From Kappaphycus alvarezii (Eukaryota; Rhodophyta; Florideophyceae; Gigartinales; Solieriaceae): DNA of 64,000 bases. Made by a program: the position numbers and the translations under genes. Under the pieces are notes generated by a model that worked only from the letters and a program-made list of their open reading frames with translations, did not search any database and had not been told where the DNA came from. The stretch lies in NCBI GenBank assembly GCA_002205965.3, contig NADL03000022.1:124001-188000 (forward strand), read 5' to 3'. The number at the start of each line of letters is the position of its first letter. Position 1 is the first letter of the stretch. Positions 47,402 to 59,640 of the stretch are shown here, piece after piece.

Positions 47402-48016
47402 ATGAGGCTCCGGGAATCCCTCCAGCGTGGAGAAATACTTTTATGCAGGTTTCTTTTGTATAGAGATTGGTTCAAAATGATAGATAGGAAGAAAGCTACT
47501 GAGAACGGGGTATACATGGTACCATTGAATCTACCGATATGTGTGAGAACCGGGACATCATCAGTTAGGGTGATATCGATGACTCCTCCTGGTGTATCAT
47601 TTCTAGTTGCGTTTGATATGATGCGCGAAGATGTTGTTATTGGAACGACTGATGAATTTGTCGACGTGTCTGCTGACGGAGATGAAGTAAGAACATTTGT
47701 AGACATTATCGGCTCTGTCGGTGACACAATTGCAATTAATGCTTCCTTCGATGTCTTAGGACACACTGCCAATGCGTGTTGTTATATCTGCAACTATCAT
47801 CGGCGGGCTGCGGCAGATATGGATATTGCCGGTGAAGTTATAAGTATAATAGGAACATATACTGATGTTAATATCCATGGTGGATTGCCATTTTCCGGAC
47901 AAGATATTGATCGACATCCCAATTTGCGTGAGGTAGGTATTTCAGACGCACAGTATAGCATGTTAGGGATGATGAAAACGTCTTCTTCACCCATGAGCAG
48001 CTTCATGTCCATGTGA
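47402..48016 (+). CDS. TNP2-like transposase catalytic core
   Basis: Open for 204 codons. FLLYRDWFKMIDRKK followed by GVYMVPLNLP corresponds to the TNP2 motif in which an early aspartate (DG) precedes a WPxxLxxYNLP-like stretch. Then come VRVISMTPPGVS, VRTFVDIIGSVGDTIA and DVLGHTANACCYICNYHR, the equivalent of the GDTPA...C..C block. The D of GDT is the likely second catalytic residue. The third acidic residue was not identified. A 102-codon antisense frame (48105-47797) and another antisense frame at 47772-47389 are shadows. Confidence 0.6.
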   Translation: MRLRESLQRGEILLCRFLLYRDWFKMIDRKKATENGVYMVPLNLPICVRTGTSSVRVISMTPPGVSFLVAFDMMREDVVIGTTDEFVDVSADGDEVRTFVDIIGSVGDTIAINASFDVLGHTANACCYICNYHRRAAADMDIAGEVISIIGTYTDVNIHGGLPFSGQDIDRHPNLREVGISDAQYSMLGMMKTSSSPMSSFMSM

Positions 48017-48049
48017 TAATCAATATCAAGAGGAAAAGGATGTATCAAT

Positions 48050-48313
48050 TTGACTGATGACAGTATACTAGATAAATCGGCATCTATAGACTGTTTCCGT
48101 TGCATGTTTATTGGTTCCGATCAGCATTTGACGGGATTAGCGAAGTATTTTATGCAGACCGTGATACTTCTTCTTCCATCAATGCCTGGGAGAGAGCTGT
48201 TTGAATGTTATATCATATCATCCCTTCTAAAGTGCATTTTGGAGGTAAAGAACAGAGTTCTGTCTTATTCTGAACTTTTTTCAATGTCTCTTATTGACAC
48301 ATACAGCATTTAA
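48050..48313 (+). CDS. TNP2-like transposase, distal conserved block
   Basis: An 87-codon frame 33 bases after the core. FIGSDQHLTGLAKYF resembles the DHLLxGLxK segment that follows the zinc-binding block in TNP2 proteins. Probably part of the same protein. Confidence 0.45.
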   Translation: MTDDSILDKSASIDCFRCMFIGSDQHLTGLAKYFMQTVILLLPSMPGRELFECYIISSLLKCILEVKNRVLSYSELFSMSLIDTYSI

Positions 48314-48899
48314 TTTGTGGCATCAAATGCATTACGACAGTTATATCGAATCTTCATTTTGTAGCAGGAACATGACCACTACGATAGTCCTCATTTGTCA
48401 CCAGCCGCCACTGACGCACGTCAAGCAAGTCAAATATTGGATATGTTTGAAAAACTTGTGTCCTTGATTTATACTCGTACCGATTGTCACTTGGATTTGA
48501 TTCACAAAAAATTGAAGTCGAACGGGATACGAGGATCGCCATATGTCTAAAAAGTGCAGGAGCGCGCCAAATCATACATTAAAGCAGTTGACAAAGCTTT
48601 GTGTGCAGGTGAAGACTTCACCATTATGCTATAACAAATTAGGAAAACTATGGTCATACCCGGGAGAGGATATCATCATAATTTCGCCAACAAGTGAAGC
48701 AGTTAAAAAATTCTGCACGACATTCTTGATCACACAAACCTTCATTTTCTGCTGTAAATGGCATTTTTTAATTTATAAATAGTCGTTTATATGAGCAGGA
48801 TCCCAGAATTGTTTTTGAAAAGACTCATAATGATTAAAGCGTGCGATGCGTCAGTAGAACAACCAGAACACACAAATCGATTCTGTATATGTTGCTTTT

Positions 48900-49346
48900 T
48901 TGAATGACTGGCAAGGACGATTAAGATTGGCACTATCCAAAGTTGATAACTACTATTTGAAGGGAACAGGAAAGGCAATACTGACAGCCCTTAGAATAAT
49001 ACGAGAAAGGGAGTATATTACAAAGAAATTTAATATTGCCGAGGGATCCACGTGGCCCAAAGAAGTGAAATTTGCACTGAAGAAAAACGGGTTCTTGACT
49101 GAAAGCCATGGAACTTGCGGTTTGTTAAAAGAAATGCTGCAGACAGAGGGAAGACGTGTTGTCTGGGATGCCAACAGCTACGAAGATAAAGAGTTCAGAT
49201 TTTATGCTAAAATAAAAAACAACCCTCATGAGAATTTATGTCTGTTTACTTTTCAAGTAAGTGAGGAGAGTGTCGAGAGAAGAACCTGGCATTCTTTGAT
49301 ACAAAATAATTGGTCAAATGGTTTAAGAATGTTGAATAGATTCTGA
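48900..49346 (+). CDS. Lysine-rich distal frame, probably transposon C-terminus
   Basis: A 148-codon frame in AT-rich DNA, longer than expected by chance, with KAILTALRIIREREYITKKF and EMLQTEGRRVVWDA. No domain recognised. Its orientation and position make it the likely 3' part of the TNP2-like element, or an accessory ORF. Confidence 0.35.
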   Translation: MNDWQGRLRLALSKVDNYYLKGTGKAILTALRIIREREYITKKFNIAEGSTWPKEVKFALKKNGFLTESHGTCGLLKEMLQTEGRRVVWDANSYEDKEFRFYAKIKNNPHENLCLFTFQVSEESVERRTWHSLIQNNWSNGLRMLNRF

Positions 49347-49349
49347 ATA

Positions 49350-52300
49350 AATGATAAATGGTGGACAAAATAAGCATTAAAGTTCAGAAACAGTGCTATA
49401 AAGCGGTTTGGAGAACAGTACCGGATACTTTATGGTGATGTTGTTCAATCTTTATTTACATTCAGTCAACATATCATTATCGTAATATATCATTATCTAT
49501 TCCTTGTCCGATTGTCTTCCATTCATCTACATAAGGGATATTAATTTCATGAAATGCCTAGATTATATATTGGTACGGAAATAAGATATATTTCAGATGG
49601 AATGAAGGCTGCAGCTCTTCCTTGTCAGGAAGTTGAAATTGTGCAACAATCTGATTCATAAGAATCCAGTGGCGGATTCTGAGTACCCAAACGTCATTGA
49701 ATAACCGTCACGCATGGGAGAGGAACTTTCACCTTGAAAATGAAGAGATCTTAGTGCTGAGTTGCAGTGCTTCATCAACATGATGAAAAATGTATTATGA
49801 TTCCACGATTGAGATATTTTATTCATTGGAAACACAATAAAAATGCCGTATTCCTCGTGAAGAACAGTGTGGCCGGGTTGTCTCTTAGGCGTGCCTAACC
49901 AAATTGCAATATGCGACATGACCAGCACAAACTATTTCTCACTAAAAAATTCAAGCATTTATTTTCATTGCAACACATCTCTTCACCCTTTCTACTCAAA
50001 ATAGTTTGTAATTCAAAATGAAAATAATTCATCTTTCTCTTTCTCTTTCTTTGAACTATCGGAAGAATCGTTATCAATATGATGTGATACGAGTACAGAT
50101 TCGCGTGCAGACGTTACAATCAGGCTTTATAATGTGCTGATACTCCACCAACTTCATCGTCAACTTCTCGGATATTCTTGCTATTATAACCTTTCGTTGG
50201 CTCAATCCTAGAAAGCACATGTAAACAAGGTCTGACTTCGCTTTTACTGTATGATTTATCTCACCACCGGTTGAGGGTGTGCCCACTGTTGCGGATGTGT
50301 CAATCTTTTGAGAGTCATTGCATCTTTTGTTAACTGTCGTGAATGCTTCAGGAGAAGAAGGGACCATGAATGCTATACTACCGGGTAACATTCTTCAAAC
50401 GATAAGCAATACTTTCCATGATAATGCGGCAAAATGACCTTGAAATTGCGTTCACTCCATGGAGTGATTTAGGTGAAAATGCAAGAAGTATATGCTCTTT
50501 TCTTAGCTAAATGCGCCGAAAAGGAAGGATGGCGAAACTTTGCTCACCTGGATTCATGGACGTTTTGTAAACGACAATGGTCTAATATCTCGATTGTTGT
50601 CGCCACCTCGTCGGGTTGGATAATGCTGAGATATCTGTTAAAGAAAAATTCGCTAGCGGATAAAGATATCAAAATTAGTTATTTCGGCTGGTTCTCGACC
50701 CGATATCCTTCGACAACGTCCGCATTGTCTTTGGAAGAGTATAATTTCGCCATTTTAATTTCTGTTGATATACTCTCCCAGGACTCTTATAGTATCAATT
50801 CAAGCGTTGATAGTGTTGGAAGAGAAATCGTAAATAGTTGATCACGTAAGGCATCAAGTAACATTAAATGAGCGAGCCCCGTCCCCGGTATGTCATCGTC
50901 AGATGTATTTTTCAAAGCACGAAACACGAACCCGATATCGTTCATAAAATTTTCTTTAGTCTTCATCCGATCCTTGGTGACGAGTTTCACTACTTCTGCA
51001 CACAATGAACTGACAGATAGATCGAAAATATCTGGTTCGGTGTTTACGTCGGTGACATTAATTTCTTCTTGACTCGTCTACCTCTGCTTCTTCACATTAA
51101 ATGCTTTTCTCTATGCTTTCTTCATGCCATTTCAACGAAAAAAATCCTGACTGCCTTTGAAAACATTTTCCACTCATTCCATCGACACTTCTCAAGTCCA
51201 CACGTATTCATCCAATTCTTGCCGGAAATTTTGATGCAATTACAGCAAACTGAACGATGCTTTATCGTCACTTGCCCTTTCATTTACAGATTAAAAGGTG
51301 GCACGCATACTTCTCTTCATATCTTTGAAGCAAATGAACAACTGCAAGACCAGCAACTGCGGTATTAATGCTTTCCTTTTCAACCGTCTCGTGTAGACCC
51401 AAGTATTTGGGTGAAAATCTCCTCATGAAACTTGTTGATTCTTCCCTGAATGGGGAGAAATTAATAGGGATAAATGCGCCTCTTTTCCGTGATATATTTA
51501 TACGGCGAAGAGAAATATTGAAAATGCTGAGTATACATTAAAATTGACCTCAAAATGTTGCGCAAAATGAGTTGATATTCTTTCCAATATCACTGACATC
51601 AGACAGTGTGACATTCTTACTCTACTCATGATATCACAAGCCCTTCAATTGCAACGTCGAAGATATATTGCTTCCTCTTTCGACATTTCCTTACTCGACG
51701 AATTTCAACTGTAATGCCGGGATCTCCGCAAGAAATTTTTGACATAAACAGGTGTATCTGTGTCAACGCTTCGGTGACAGAAGATGCTACAATTTATTTC
51801 TTGGAAAAGTAGCTTTTTCTTGAATTTCTCAATGGCAATCTTCGTTGCATTGATAATGGCATTCTTCTGTGCGTTTAATTGCTCTATTAGCTGCAATGGA
51901 TCAAAGGGGCCAGGTACTCATTACGTAGCATGATGATACGATGGATTTTCATCCTGTGTGACTCGTTTTTTTCTGCCCGTTTCGTCAATTTCAGAATCGT
52001 AATTCCGCTTGGTGTGATGTACATAGAAGAAATCAGAAAAATGAGCGTTTTCTCCGTCCTGTTAGAAGTGGAGCCCTAACTAAGGGGGCTGAGATGTTGA
52101 AGATGTGACTTTGAGTTTTTGGGGTGAGTTTATCTGCTCTTGAAAATGCAAAAAACTCAAGATCGGCTTGGATGTAGGTTGAGGGTAGTAACAATGACAT
52201 GGGTAAGGAAGTCTGCGCTACTATTCTTATTTAGCAGACTGCTATCTTTGTACCAACTAATGTAACTCAGATGTAGTAGCCACATGATATGAACATTACT

Positions 52301-55300
52301 CATTATAATGTACCCATAAGAAATATATTATAATAATTGATAAAGAATTGCTTATGTAACCGAAACCGAGTGTGACATGCTTTCAGTTTTGCATAATACT
52401 AAAAAAAAGTGCAGACAAATGTGTCATTTAATGCTACCTTTTCAGTTTCCCCAGACTGAAAGCTTACCTGATGCCATCAACACCATTATGAGCGGTAAAG
52501 TTTACAGAATTTATGTTGATCAATTTTCATCCGCTACGTAAGATAGGACTACGCAGAAGACCTCTTCGCAATGTTTTTCGCCGTGATATGTTGGAAATCT
52601 TACAGATAGACTTTTATGTGTACTGGTTTCAGTGAGATTGATTTTTTCGCATAATACGTCAATAGTAATTGTTCAGAATCAAAATCAAATTTTTATGTCG
52701 AAACTACTGATTAGAAATGCAAAACTCCTCACTAATTTCATGGTACAATGTCTCTATTCATTTGACAGCTTCATTTGGCAGCATTTTACAGCTTCATGTT
52801 GGATTCATCATCATTCTTCATTGTTGATATTAATAACACATCCGTTGTTCAACAACAAATGATGTTGATTTTGTCAGTGTTATACATTTCACTATAGGTA
52901 TATTAGTACATATTAGTAATTAAAGATATTTTTATTGTGAAACTTTGTGTCACATCTTATCTCTCACTACTATCATAGCTTGTTTCAAGTCATATTGATT
53001 TCATGAGCACTGTCATATGACGCAAGTTCACATTTCCACTGGTTAACTGAGTGACATTGAATGCGACCACATAAACATCCTGGCCATTAATGAAATCACT
53101 TAGTATTAAAAGTGAACTAATATATCCCCAATATCATCACTTCCGTGAATAGAGATCAACGGTAATGAAGAGCATCATCAAGACTATCACCAGTACCTGT
53201 CATCAGGCACGGAATCTAAGATGCCGAACTCGATCTGACAACTCCCCATTCCTCACCGTCCAAGACTCATAGAACTCAACTTTTGTCGTCAATTGGTTCT
53301 TATTTGTTGATGTTGGCGCTGTATTTGAAAATTTGAAACGGCAATTGCAAGTATTTTTAATCCTGGGTGCTTTCTAGTTGGAAGCAATGGTAGTATTACG
53401 TGTACATGGGTATAGCCTCCCCCAATAATGCTACTATCGAATAAATAACGCATTATCGCCCTTTGTCAACACGTGGCTGCAGGTATTTCTCTGATATTAT
53501 TTCTTTAAAGAAAAATATTTCGGTAGGCTACAGCTATTTTTTCTCTAAAGAGCTGGCTTCTTCTTTGTTTCATATTCAAAAAGAAGCGCCACTTTACCAC
53601 ACGGAAAGCTCAAAAACCCAATATAGGTGCAGTTTTTTTATTGAATAAGTCCGTTTCATCTTAGTTATTTGCACTATCGACTTTCTAACGCACCCATCTG
53701 CGCTACCGTCACTTTCTTCCTGACTTTTCAAGCCATTACCATTCTTACCAAATTCAACATCCATTTCGGCAATAACTTGTTCCCTCAATTCAACTTATAG
53801 AGAATTTACTCTCCCAACTCGTCAAACTCCAGTGTTCTGTGTCTTTTGTAATTACTTATTCTATGTGATGATGTACAACACACTGTGTCATTGATGGCTT
53901 CTGGAGTTCTGTTATTCACTACGATTATTAGGTTTCTTTGTCCGCATCTGATGGAATTTGGCAGTTCTCAACAGTTCGTAACCAGGGATAATGGATTAAA
54001 TTGTATGCATTTTCGTGTCTGTGTGTGGTTTGCCGTTGATGATAACTGTCGCTCGCAAGTGGTTAACCAGTGATGATCCCGTCTGTCATTCCTTGTTTAC
54101 TGCGTGCTTTGTCGCTTTTTGCTCTCCTTTGACGATGAAAATCGCATTTCTGTTGCCCGTGTTTCGTGTCTACCTCCTTTGATGATGTAATCTTTGGGTT
54201 TTTTGTAGCCTAGCGTTGATAATATTGTGCTGTGATGTAATTTTCTGTCGTTGTATGTTGTCCGCGTCTCGCATCGCATTCTTGATTTTGTCTTTCGCGT
54301 GAATGTATAGCTTGGTGTTTTCCATATCTTGCGATGATGGAAATGCCCGTCATTCCATGTCGTCCGCGTATAGCCTCTCGTTCATGAAGTTGTCTTTCGC
54401 TCGCCTGTCACATAAACTTGATCATGTTTTCTGCGTTCAATCATCGAAAAATTGTACGTGAAGGTTTCCCGTGGTATACTTATCAGTTTTGCTGTCAAAT
54501 CCGGACTGACTTTAATAAACAGTGAGTACCCTGATGTCAATATACTAACGTTGGAGACGTCCTTTTATAGCCACCTTCAAGGCAGACCACGTTAGTGGAA
54601 ATACCGAAGGGTTTCCTGGGTTATTTTTGATTCTATCCCTGTAACCATACACCGAATAAACTATCAAGCACTGCGGCGTAATAAATCTTGGGCAAAGCGA
54701 TCCAGAGTGTTAATTGTACATGAAGGGTCGTAAAAACAGACTTTTAGCCAAAAAAACTAAAAAACACCTCATAGACCTACGAGAGAACTTCTTGAGCCCA
54801 TAAATACCGAATAAGGCACAACATTGGTCAAAACTTGAGGTTAAAGCACGAGAAATCATAATTTAGCACAATAACGAGGAAAAATTAGGAACAGCCGATA
54901 TATTAAATTCACCGATACAATAATTCAGAAATTGATGCGACAGCCTCGGCCACGTCTGAGATACATGCCTACCACCCTGTGTCAGAGGCTTCAACGGTGC
55001 ATTAAAATTCTGCGCCATATTCAAGATCAATCTCTAGCTCCTTAGAAGACATGAAACTTATATGAAAAGCTGTTTTAAGGCCTTCAGTGGCCCCAAATTT
55101 CTAAAAGCGCTTTGAAAAATAACTGTCTTAGAAATTAACTAAAATCCATGCACATTTTGTTTAGACAGCACTCGAGCAGGATATTCTGATAGTGGGCCTA
55201 GGCGGTACGAGTTTCAGATTGCAGGACGAATTATTCAACAATAGAAGGTTTTGGAAAGAAGAATTCGGTACAAATTTCGGTAGGCTGGTGAATTTTCTTG

Positions 55301-55372
55301 CATCATTCCGAAAATAGAAAGAATTTTTTGGCAACACAGTTCGGTATTATTGAATGGGTAGGAGGCAGGTAA
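49350..55372. other. Six-kilobase AT-rich stretch without a recognised gene
   Basis: Short frames only, the best being 50473-50841 on the plus strand (122 codons, beginning MKMQEVYALFLAKCAEKEGW), which might be a transposon remnant. Around 54.05-54.45 kb the plus strand is T-rich with repeated TTTGATGATG and TCGCGT-like words. Nothing else to report. Confidence 0.4.
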
Positions 55373-56528
55373 GTGGTTAAAGAACTTGTTGCTGCCAAAA
55401 TGTGGATCAGGGATGGTGGCATCGCGAAGGTGAGGCTTCGAACAACTATGTGCCTTCTTTGTCTCGTGCGCTACCGTAATGCTGACGTGAGAAACCTAAT
55501 CACATCCCTTTTCATGCGTTCGGTGGAGCACGGTACGATAGAGGATGTTCTTTACATGGAAAGGTTGTTGCAAGTGCGCTTTTGTCGTTTCAACCTCGAA
55601 GGCCTGGACGATGCTACATGCCTGAAGTGTTTTCGCTTTATCAATAATGACATATAATAGATCGTGAACATTTGTTTATGGCCTACTAGTTGGAATTAGA
55701 TGACGATAAGGCGTTATATAATTAATGCTGTGCTGTATTTTTGTCTTCTATGTAGAAGACTTGGTACAGTGAGCCAATGGTGGGATCTTAAAGAGGAGTT
55801 TGGTATGATGGCTCCCGAGCTAAACGAGATATTTTACGAGGCGTTGGAGTTCATGTTCACTCGATTCAATAAAGTTGTAACCGAATACAGAGATGAATTT
55901 GTACAAGAACGTGCCTAGTTGTACGCAAGTCGTGTAAAAGGTACCGGCACTCCTTTGGATAGCTGGCTCCGCTTAATCGACGGTACTAATCCTTACATCG
56001 CAATACAGAAAAGAAGGCCACCGGTGGAAACATACAGTGGTCACAAGCGCCGAAACTGCCTCAGCTTCCAAGCCGTAATTCTACCAGATGGGCCCATCTT
56101 TAACTTTTATGGACCTGTGGAAGGCAGTCATCATGACAAGACCGTATATGGAAGATCAGATATAACTACAGATCTATAACGCTCCCTGGTAATCTATGTA
56201 AGACATTTCTATCTGCATGGAGATCCTGATTATGTCCTAAGAACTTATTTGCAGGTCGAATTTCGTAGTGCATCGCTGAAAGAAGAACAAAAAAGTTTGA
56301 CAAGTTGATGTTTGCTTGCAGAGTAGCAGTGTAATGGGCGTTCAAGTGGAATCACCGCAAAAGGTAGGTATCGAAAAGACTCCTGCCGGAGTACTGTACC
56401 ATGTTGCCGCTATACTCTGGAACTTTCGAACTTGCCTTTACGGCTTTCAAAGCGCGCAGTTATTCAATTGCCCACCGCTGAGTCTTGAAACATACCTTAG
56501 TTCAATGGGTGCCATAGACGATGCATGA
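55373..56528 (+). mobile_element. PIF/Harbinger transposase (DDE endonuclease), broken
   Basis: DDE-superfamily nuclease of PIF/Harbinger type, which cuts and inserts its own element. The N-terminal part (55373-55657) has RFCRFNLEGLDDATCLKCFR. 55758-55915 has FGMMAPELNEIFYEALEFMF, the region before the catalytic domain. The catalytic part (55919-56179) shows LIDGTNPYIA with the first aspartate, YSGHKRRNCLSFQAVILPDG and GPVEGSHHDKTVY with the second. The C-terminal end (56316-56528) has GVLYHVAAILWNFRTCLYG and LFNCPPLSLETYL, typical of the family. A TAG at 55916-55918 and a frame break between 56179 and 56316 interrupt it. The third acidic residue cannot be placed. The start of the third segment may follow an intron. 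Its stop lies 6 bp from the stop of the convergent Myb-like ORF. Confidence 0.82.
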
Positions 56529-56534
56529 AGTTCC

Positions 56535-57610
56535 TCAAGCTCGAGGCTCCGCCCGGACCCCTATTCTCACTTCTCCCCCGGAAAAGAGGAAACAACCTTG
56601 ATCCTTCATAGACTGTAACCGCCTAATCAACACGAGAATATATCGCTGCATTGCCAATACAAGACGAAGTTCGGCAGCTGCTTCCTCAGATCTTTTCCTT
56701 TCCTCTTCAAATCGTCGTTCCTCCAGGTTGACTCTACGCTTCTCTATTTAGTTTCTTTGCCCTGCAACGGTTCTATCCTTTTCAATTCTGGTCTCTTCGA
56801 GAGCATTGAGCCTCTCTTTGAACCCCAACATCTTCTCGTCTCTACTTTCCGGCCTTCCAAACAATCCTAGCCTCTCCTCCTCTTCCTCCTCCACGGCGCA
56901 AATTTCTCGACTCATATCCGCTGCTGCCTGAGTATGGCTGGTTTTCTTCTTCTTCAGCGTTGGCTTATCTCCCTGTATCTCGCCTTCAGGGCTTGGACTC
57001 TTCGAAGATCTTGCCACGGCCAAATCCCTCACCTTTTCTCCGGCAGCAAGAAGTGCAGCTTCTTTCGCTACTGCTTCCAACACAGATTTGGCCTTCTTTT
57101 CCCTAAAGGCATCAATTTTTGTCACCAAATCTTGACACAGCTGCTCATACTCCCGTATTCTTCTCCACCGCTAGATGCGACCTTTTTTCTGCATCTTCAT
57201 TCCGAAATTTAGTCATAAGAAGCTTGAAATGCTGATAGTGCTGAGCATCCGTTCTCCAGTGCACCAAGCTGGACGTATTAAAATTATTTTCGACGTCTTC
57301 GAACTGCAAAATGGTTTTCCATGAGGTGCTCTGTGCGCCATTATATCTTTTACTTCCTTTAAAAGTGTCAAGTCTTAGTCCGCTGTAAATTTGCCGCAAG
57401 AAGGAACGTTAGACTGGTTTGTATTTCTACCAGGCTTCTACGCGGCAGAAGAAGATGGTGCAGGTGCCGAGGTGGGTGCTGTAGTTTGGAAGGAAGTTGG
57501 GACGGCGGAGGTGTTGGTTGGGGTGGCTAGGGCTGCAGCTGATTCTCTGTCTCGGAGGGTATATGCGCCCCTGATAGGGCTTGCCTAGCCGGAGGCTGGT
57601 TTGCGGACAT
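56535..57610 (-). mobile_element. Myb/SANT-like second ORF of the Harbinger element
   Basis: PIF/Harbinger elements usually carry a second, Myb-like protein that binds element ends and brings in the transposase. Here the minus strand begins at about 57610 (MSANQPPARQALSG). It runs through a P/T/S-rich part with stops, then YNGAQSTSWKTILQFEDVEN and WRTDAQHYQHFKLLMTKFRN (57399-57145), a trihelix/Myb-like pattern with spaced aromatic residues. A second frame (57128-56748) is a charged coiled coil: REKKAKSVLEAVAKEAALLA, a basic KKKKT patch and EEEEEERLGLF. After a TAA at 56748 the same frame continues as EKRRVNLEERRFEEERKRSE to a stop at 56535. At least one frame change and several stops. The convergent arrangement with the transposase fits the family. 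Confidence 0.6.
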
Positions 57611-57869
57611 GTTGATAGAGGTGAGGTGCTGAACTGTTGGGGGGGACAGTGGAGAACCCTTGAGGTACCGAAAAATGATTTCGGAAAATCAATTGAAAAT
57701 GGACAAATCACAAAAGACACATCGCGTTTACCTATCAAAAGGCAGTGGATAGCCTCATGGTGGAAAGGATCAAACTGAAATAAAGCCACTACTAACCGCA
57801 TGGATACGTACCATTCTATACAAAACAATGTCTAACCAAGCGAACAGGGATCTACGGGTCTTTTTAGAG

Positions 57870-59640
57870 GGTATTGGAGGAGCCATACATGATCCAGAAG
57901 AGCAAAATATCGTTTTTTCAGAACAAAATTTATCCTAAACCCCGTCTTGATGCAAAAAATGCAAGAAGTCAATGCTTTTTTGGCTTAAGCGCTCAATTTA
58001 AATGGTACAAATACAGAAATAATGAATTTCCCGTGCATGCTGAAGAGATATTTACTACTTAATTCCAGAAAAGCAACTGCATTGAACTCATCTTGAGGAA
58101 TACCGAATTTTATTCGTGACAGACAACGAGCATCGGCCCACCAGGAGTCACAAATAAAGCAAATGAGAACGCATAAATTATCTGTAAAAAAACTTAAATC
58201 ACTCTGATTCTTCCAACATGGTGCACCATTGTTACTGTCCCTGGATGAAGAGTATGACAAGGGTGCCTTGGGGAAGCTGTTCAGTGCAAATCATGTCACG
58301 ATCCAACCTCTCCCAACAAGGAGACAAATTGAACCAGTGATCCTTGAGCGAAAGATACAAAACATTAAGAAAATCGTACGTAAGTTTGAAAAGTAGGCAT
58401 CATCTGACAACAACACTGACATCGTCGCACGCGCAATTTTCATGTCGTACCTAATCTCCAGATCCCGTCTACTTACATAGTTTATTCCGGCTGGTAAAGA
58501 TGATTTAAGCAACATATTTTGGGACTACCTGCAACAAGAGTACCTCAGTCTACATTTCGAGCAAACCGCCACGCGAACACTGCAAAGGTAGATATGTTCA
58601 TAACAAAGCCGAAAACATAGCACGAGATACATTGTACAACGATGGCGACAAATTTTGGGTATCGTAGTCCTCTGCTAAAATAAATGGGTGGAACAAATTG
58701 ATTCCAGCACAAATAGGAAGAGTAAATGAACTTCTTGTCGAACCTAGATGGGTAAAAGACCAAAAATACACGTATACCGGTCATAAAAACACCATATACA
58801 GACATGCGCTTTGAACCAAAGTGGGCACTCACAAAAATTCTAACGGAATGTTCAATCAAAGATGCACTGTCCAATTCGATGGAAGATGGTGGTGTCAGTC
58901 TGTATGAGACGCATGAAGAAGGCCAAAACTAGGTAATACTCTCATCTCTGTAAACGTTACAGAAGCCGCAAAGCAAAACAATAGGGCATGAATACCCTTT
59001 AAGCCAAGGAAAACAACACAATATACAGGACAATACAGGGCGAGATGATGAAATACATAAAAAAATCGAACAATAAATCCCAAAAACCAACATGAACGTG
59101 AAAGAGCTTCAGTGAGACAAGGAAAATCCTTATCCAAGCCTTCGAGAGAATTGTGTCAGAGCAAGTCACACAAAAGATAATATAATTCGCACTAGACTGG
59201 ATGCAGAACAAGTATTCCAAAAAGAATAAATGGCAACTGGGCCGAAGTTTTCTAAGGAAACTTAACCGACTTAGGCATGGATATTTTCGGGTCTTGCAGT
59301 ATTTTAGTCGATCATTATGCAAAAAGAACTATAATTTCAGAGTGGAGCCCTTGGGTGACGCCAGTACAGCGATAAAAAAATTACCTGGTATTCTTTTACG
59401 GATTAAGTTAGAGTCAAGAGGTCAACAAAAAAAGTTCTACATTCTTAGTATTCACCTGAGGCTAGACATGGAAAAAAATCTTTCGAGCTCACCGGATATC
59501 TCTCATAGTTCTACGTGTCCATTTGGATTATCACACATGCTATTGACTAACACCGATTTTAGCCAGTTACGGTCTCTTTCTCACCCATCACGTAGATACT
59601 CTTGGAGGGAAAAGTTGAGCCGATCTGCCTAGACCAATCA
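57870..59640 (+). pseudogene. Decayed plus-strand coding remnant, unrecognised
   Basis: Protein-like pieces with many interruptions: YMIQKSKISFFQNKIYPKPR (57889), LSLDEEYDKGALGKLFSANH (near 58240), IVARAIFMSYLISRSRLL (near 58425), and an open frame of 143 codons at 59201-59632. The words SPWVTPV near 59347 recall the start of a Ty3/gypsy-type polymerase, but nothing after it supports this. Probably an old transposable-element fossil; family unknown. Confidence 0.25.

Larger units (their letters stand above)
45591..49346 (+). mobile_element. CACTA/TNP2-like (Transposase_21 type) DNA transposon, decayed
   Basis: Plus-strand remains of a TNP2-family transposase, the DDE enzyme of En/Spm-type (CACTA) elements. 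In order: an acidic D/N/G-rich segment (45591-45944), a linker with ERDNAISSKQ (46866-47144), the catalytic core (47402-48016), a further conserved block with GSDQHLTGLAKYF (48050-48313), a helical segment near 48360-48690 with MFEKLVSLIYTRTDCHLDLI, and a lysine-rich frame at 48900-49346. The pieces are separated by stops and frame changes; some gaps may be former introns. Terminal CACTA repeats and the 3-bp target duplication were not found, so element ends are unknown. Confidence 0.6.

Noticed and set aside
47389-48105. Antisense frames opposite the TNP2 core (47389-47772 and 47797-48105)
   Set aside because: Shadows of the better-supported plus-strand frame.
52060-52200. GGG-rich patch in the 49-55 kb stretch as a gene or promoter
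   Set aside because: No reading frame or motif adjoining it.
59320-59640. Ty3/gypsy polymerase from the SPWVTPV words
   Set aside because: A single short match with no following motifs in order.
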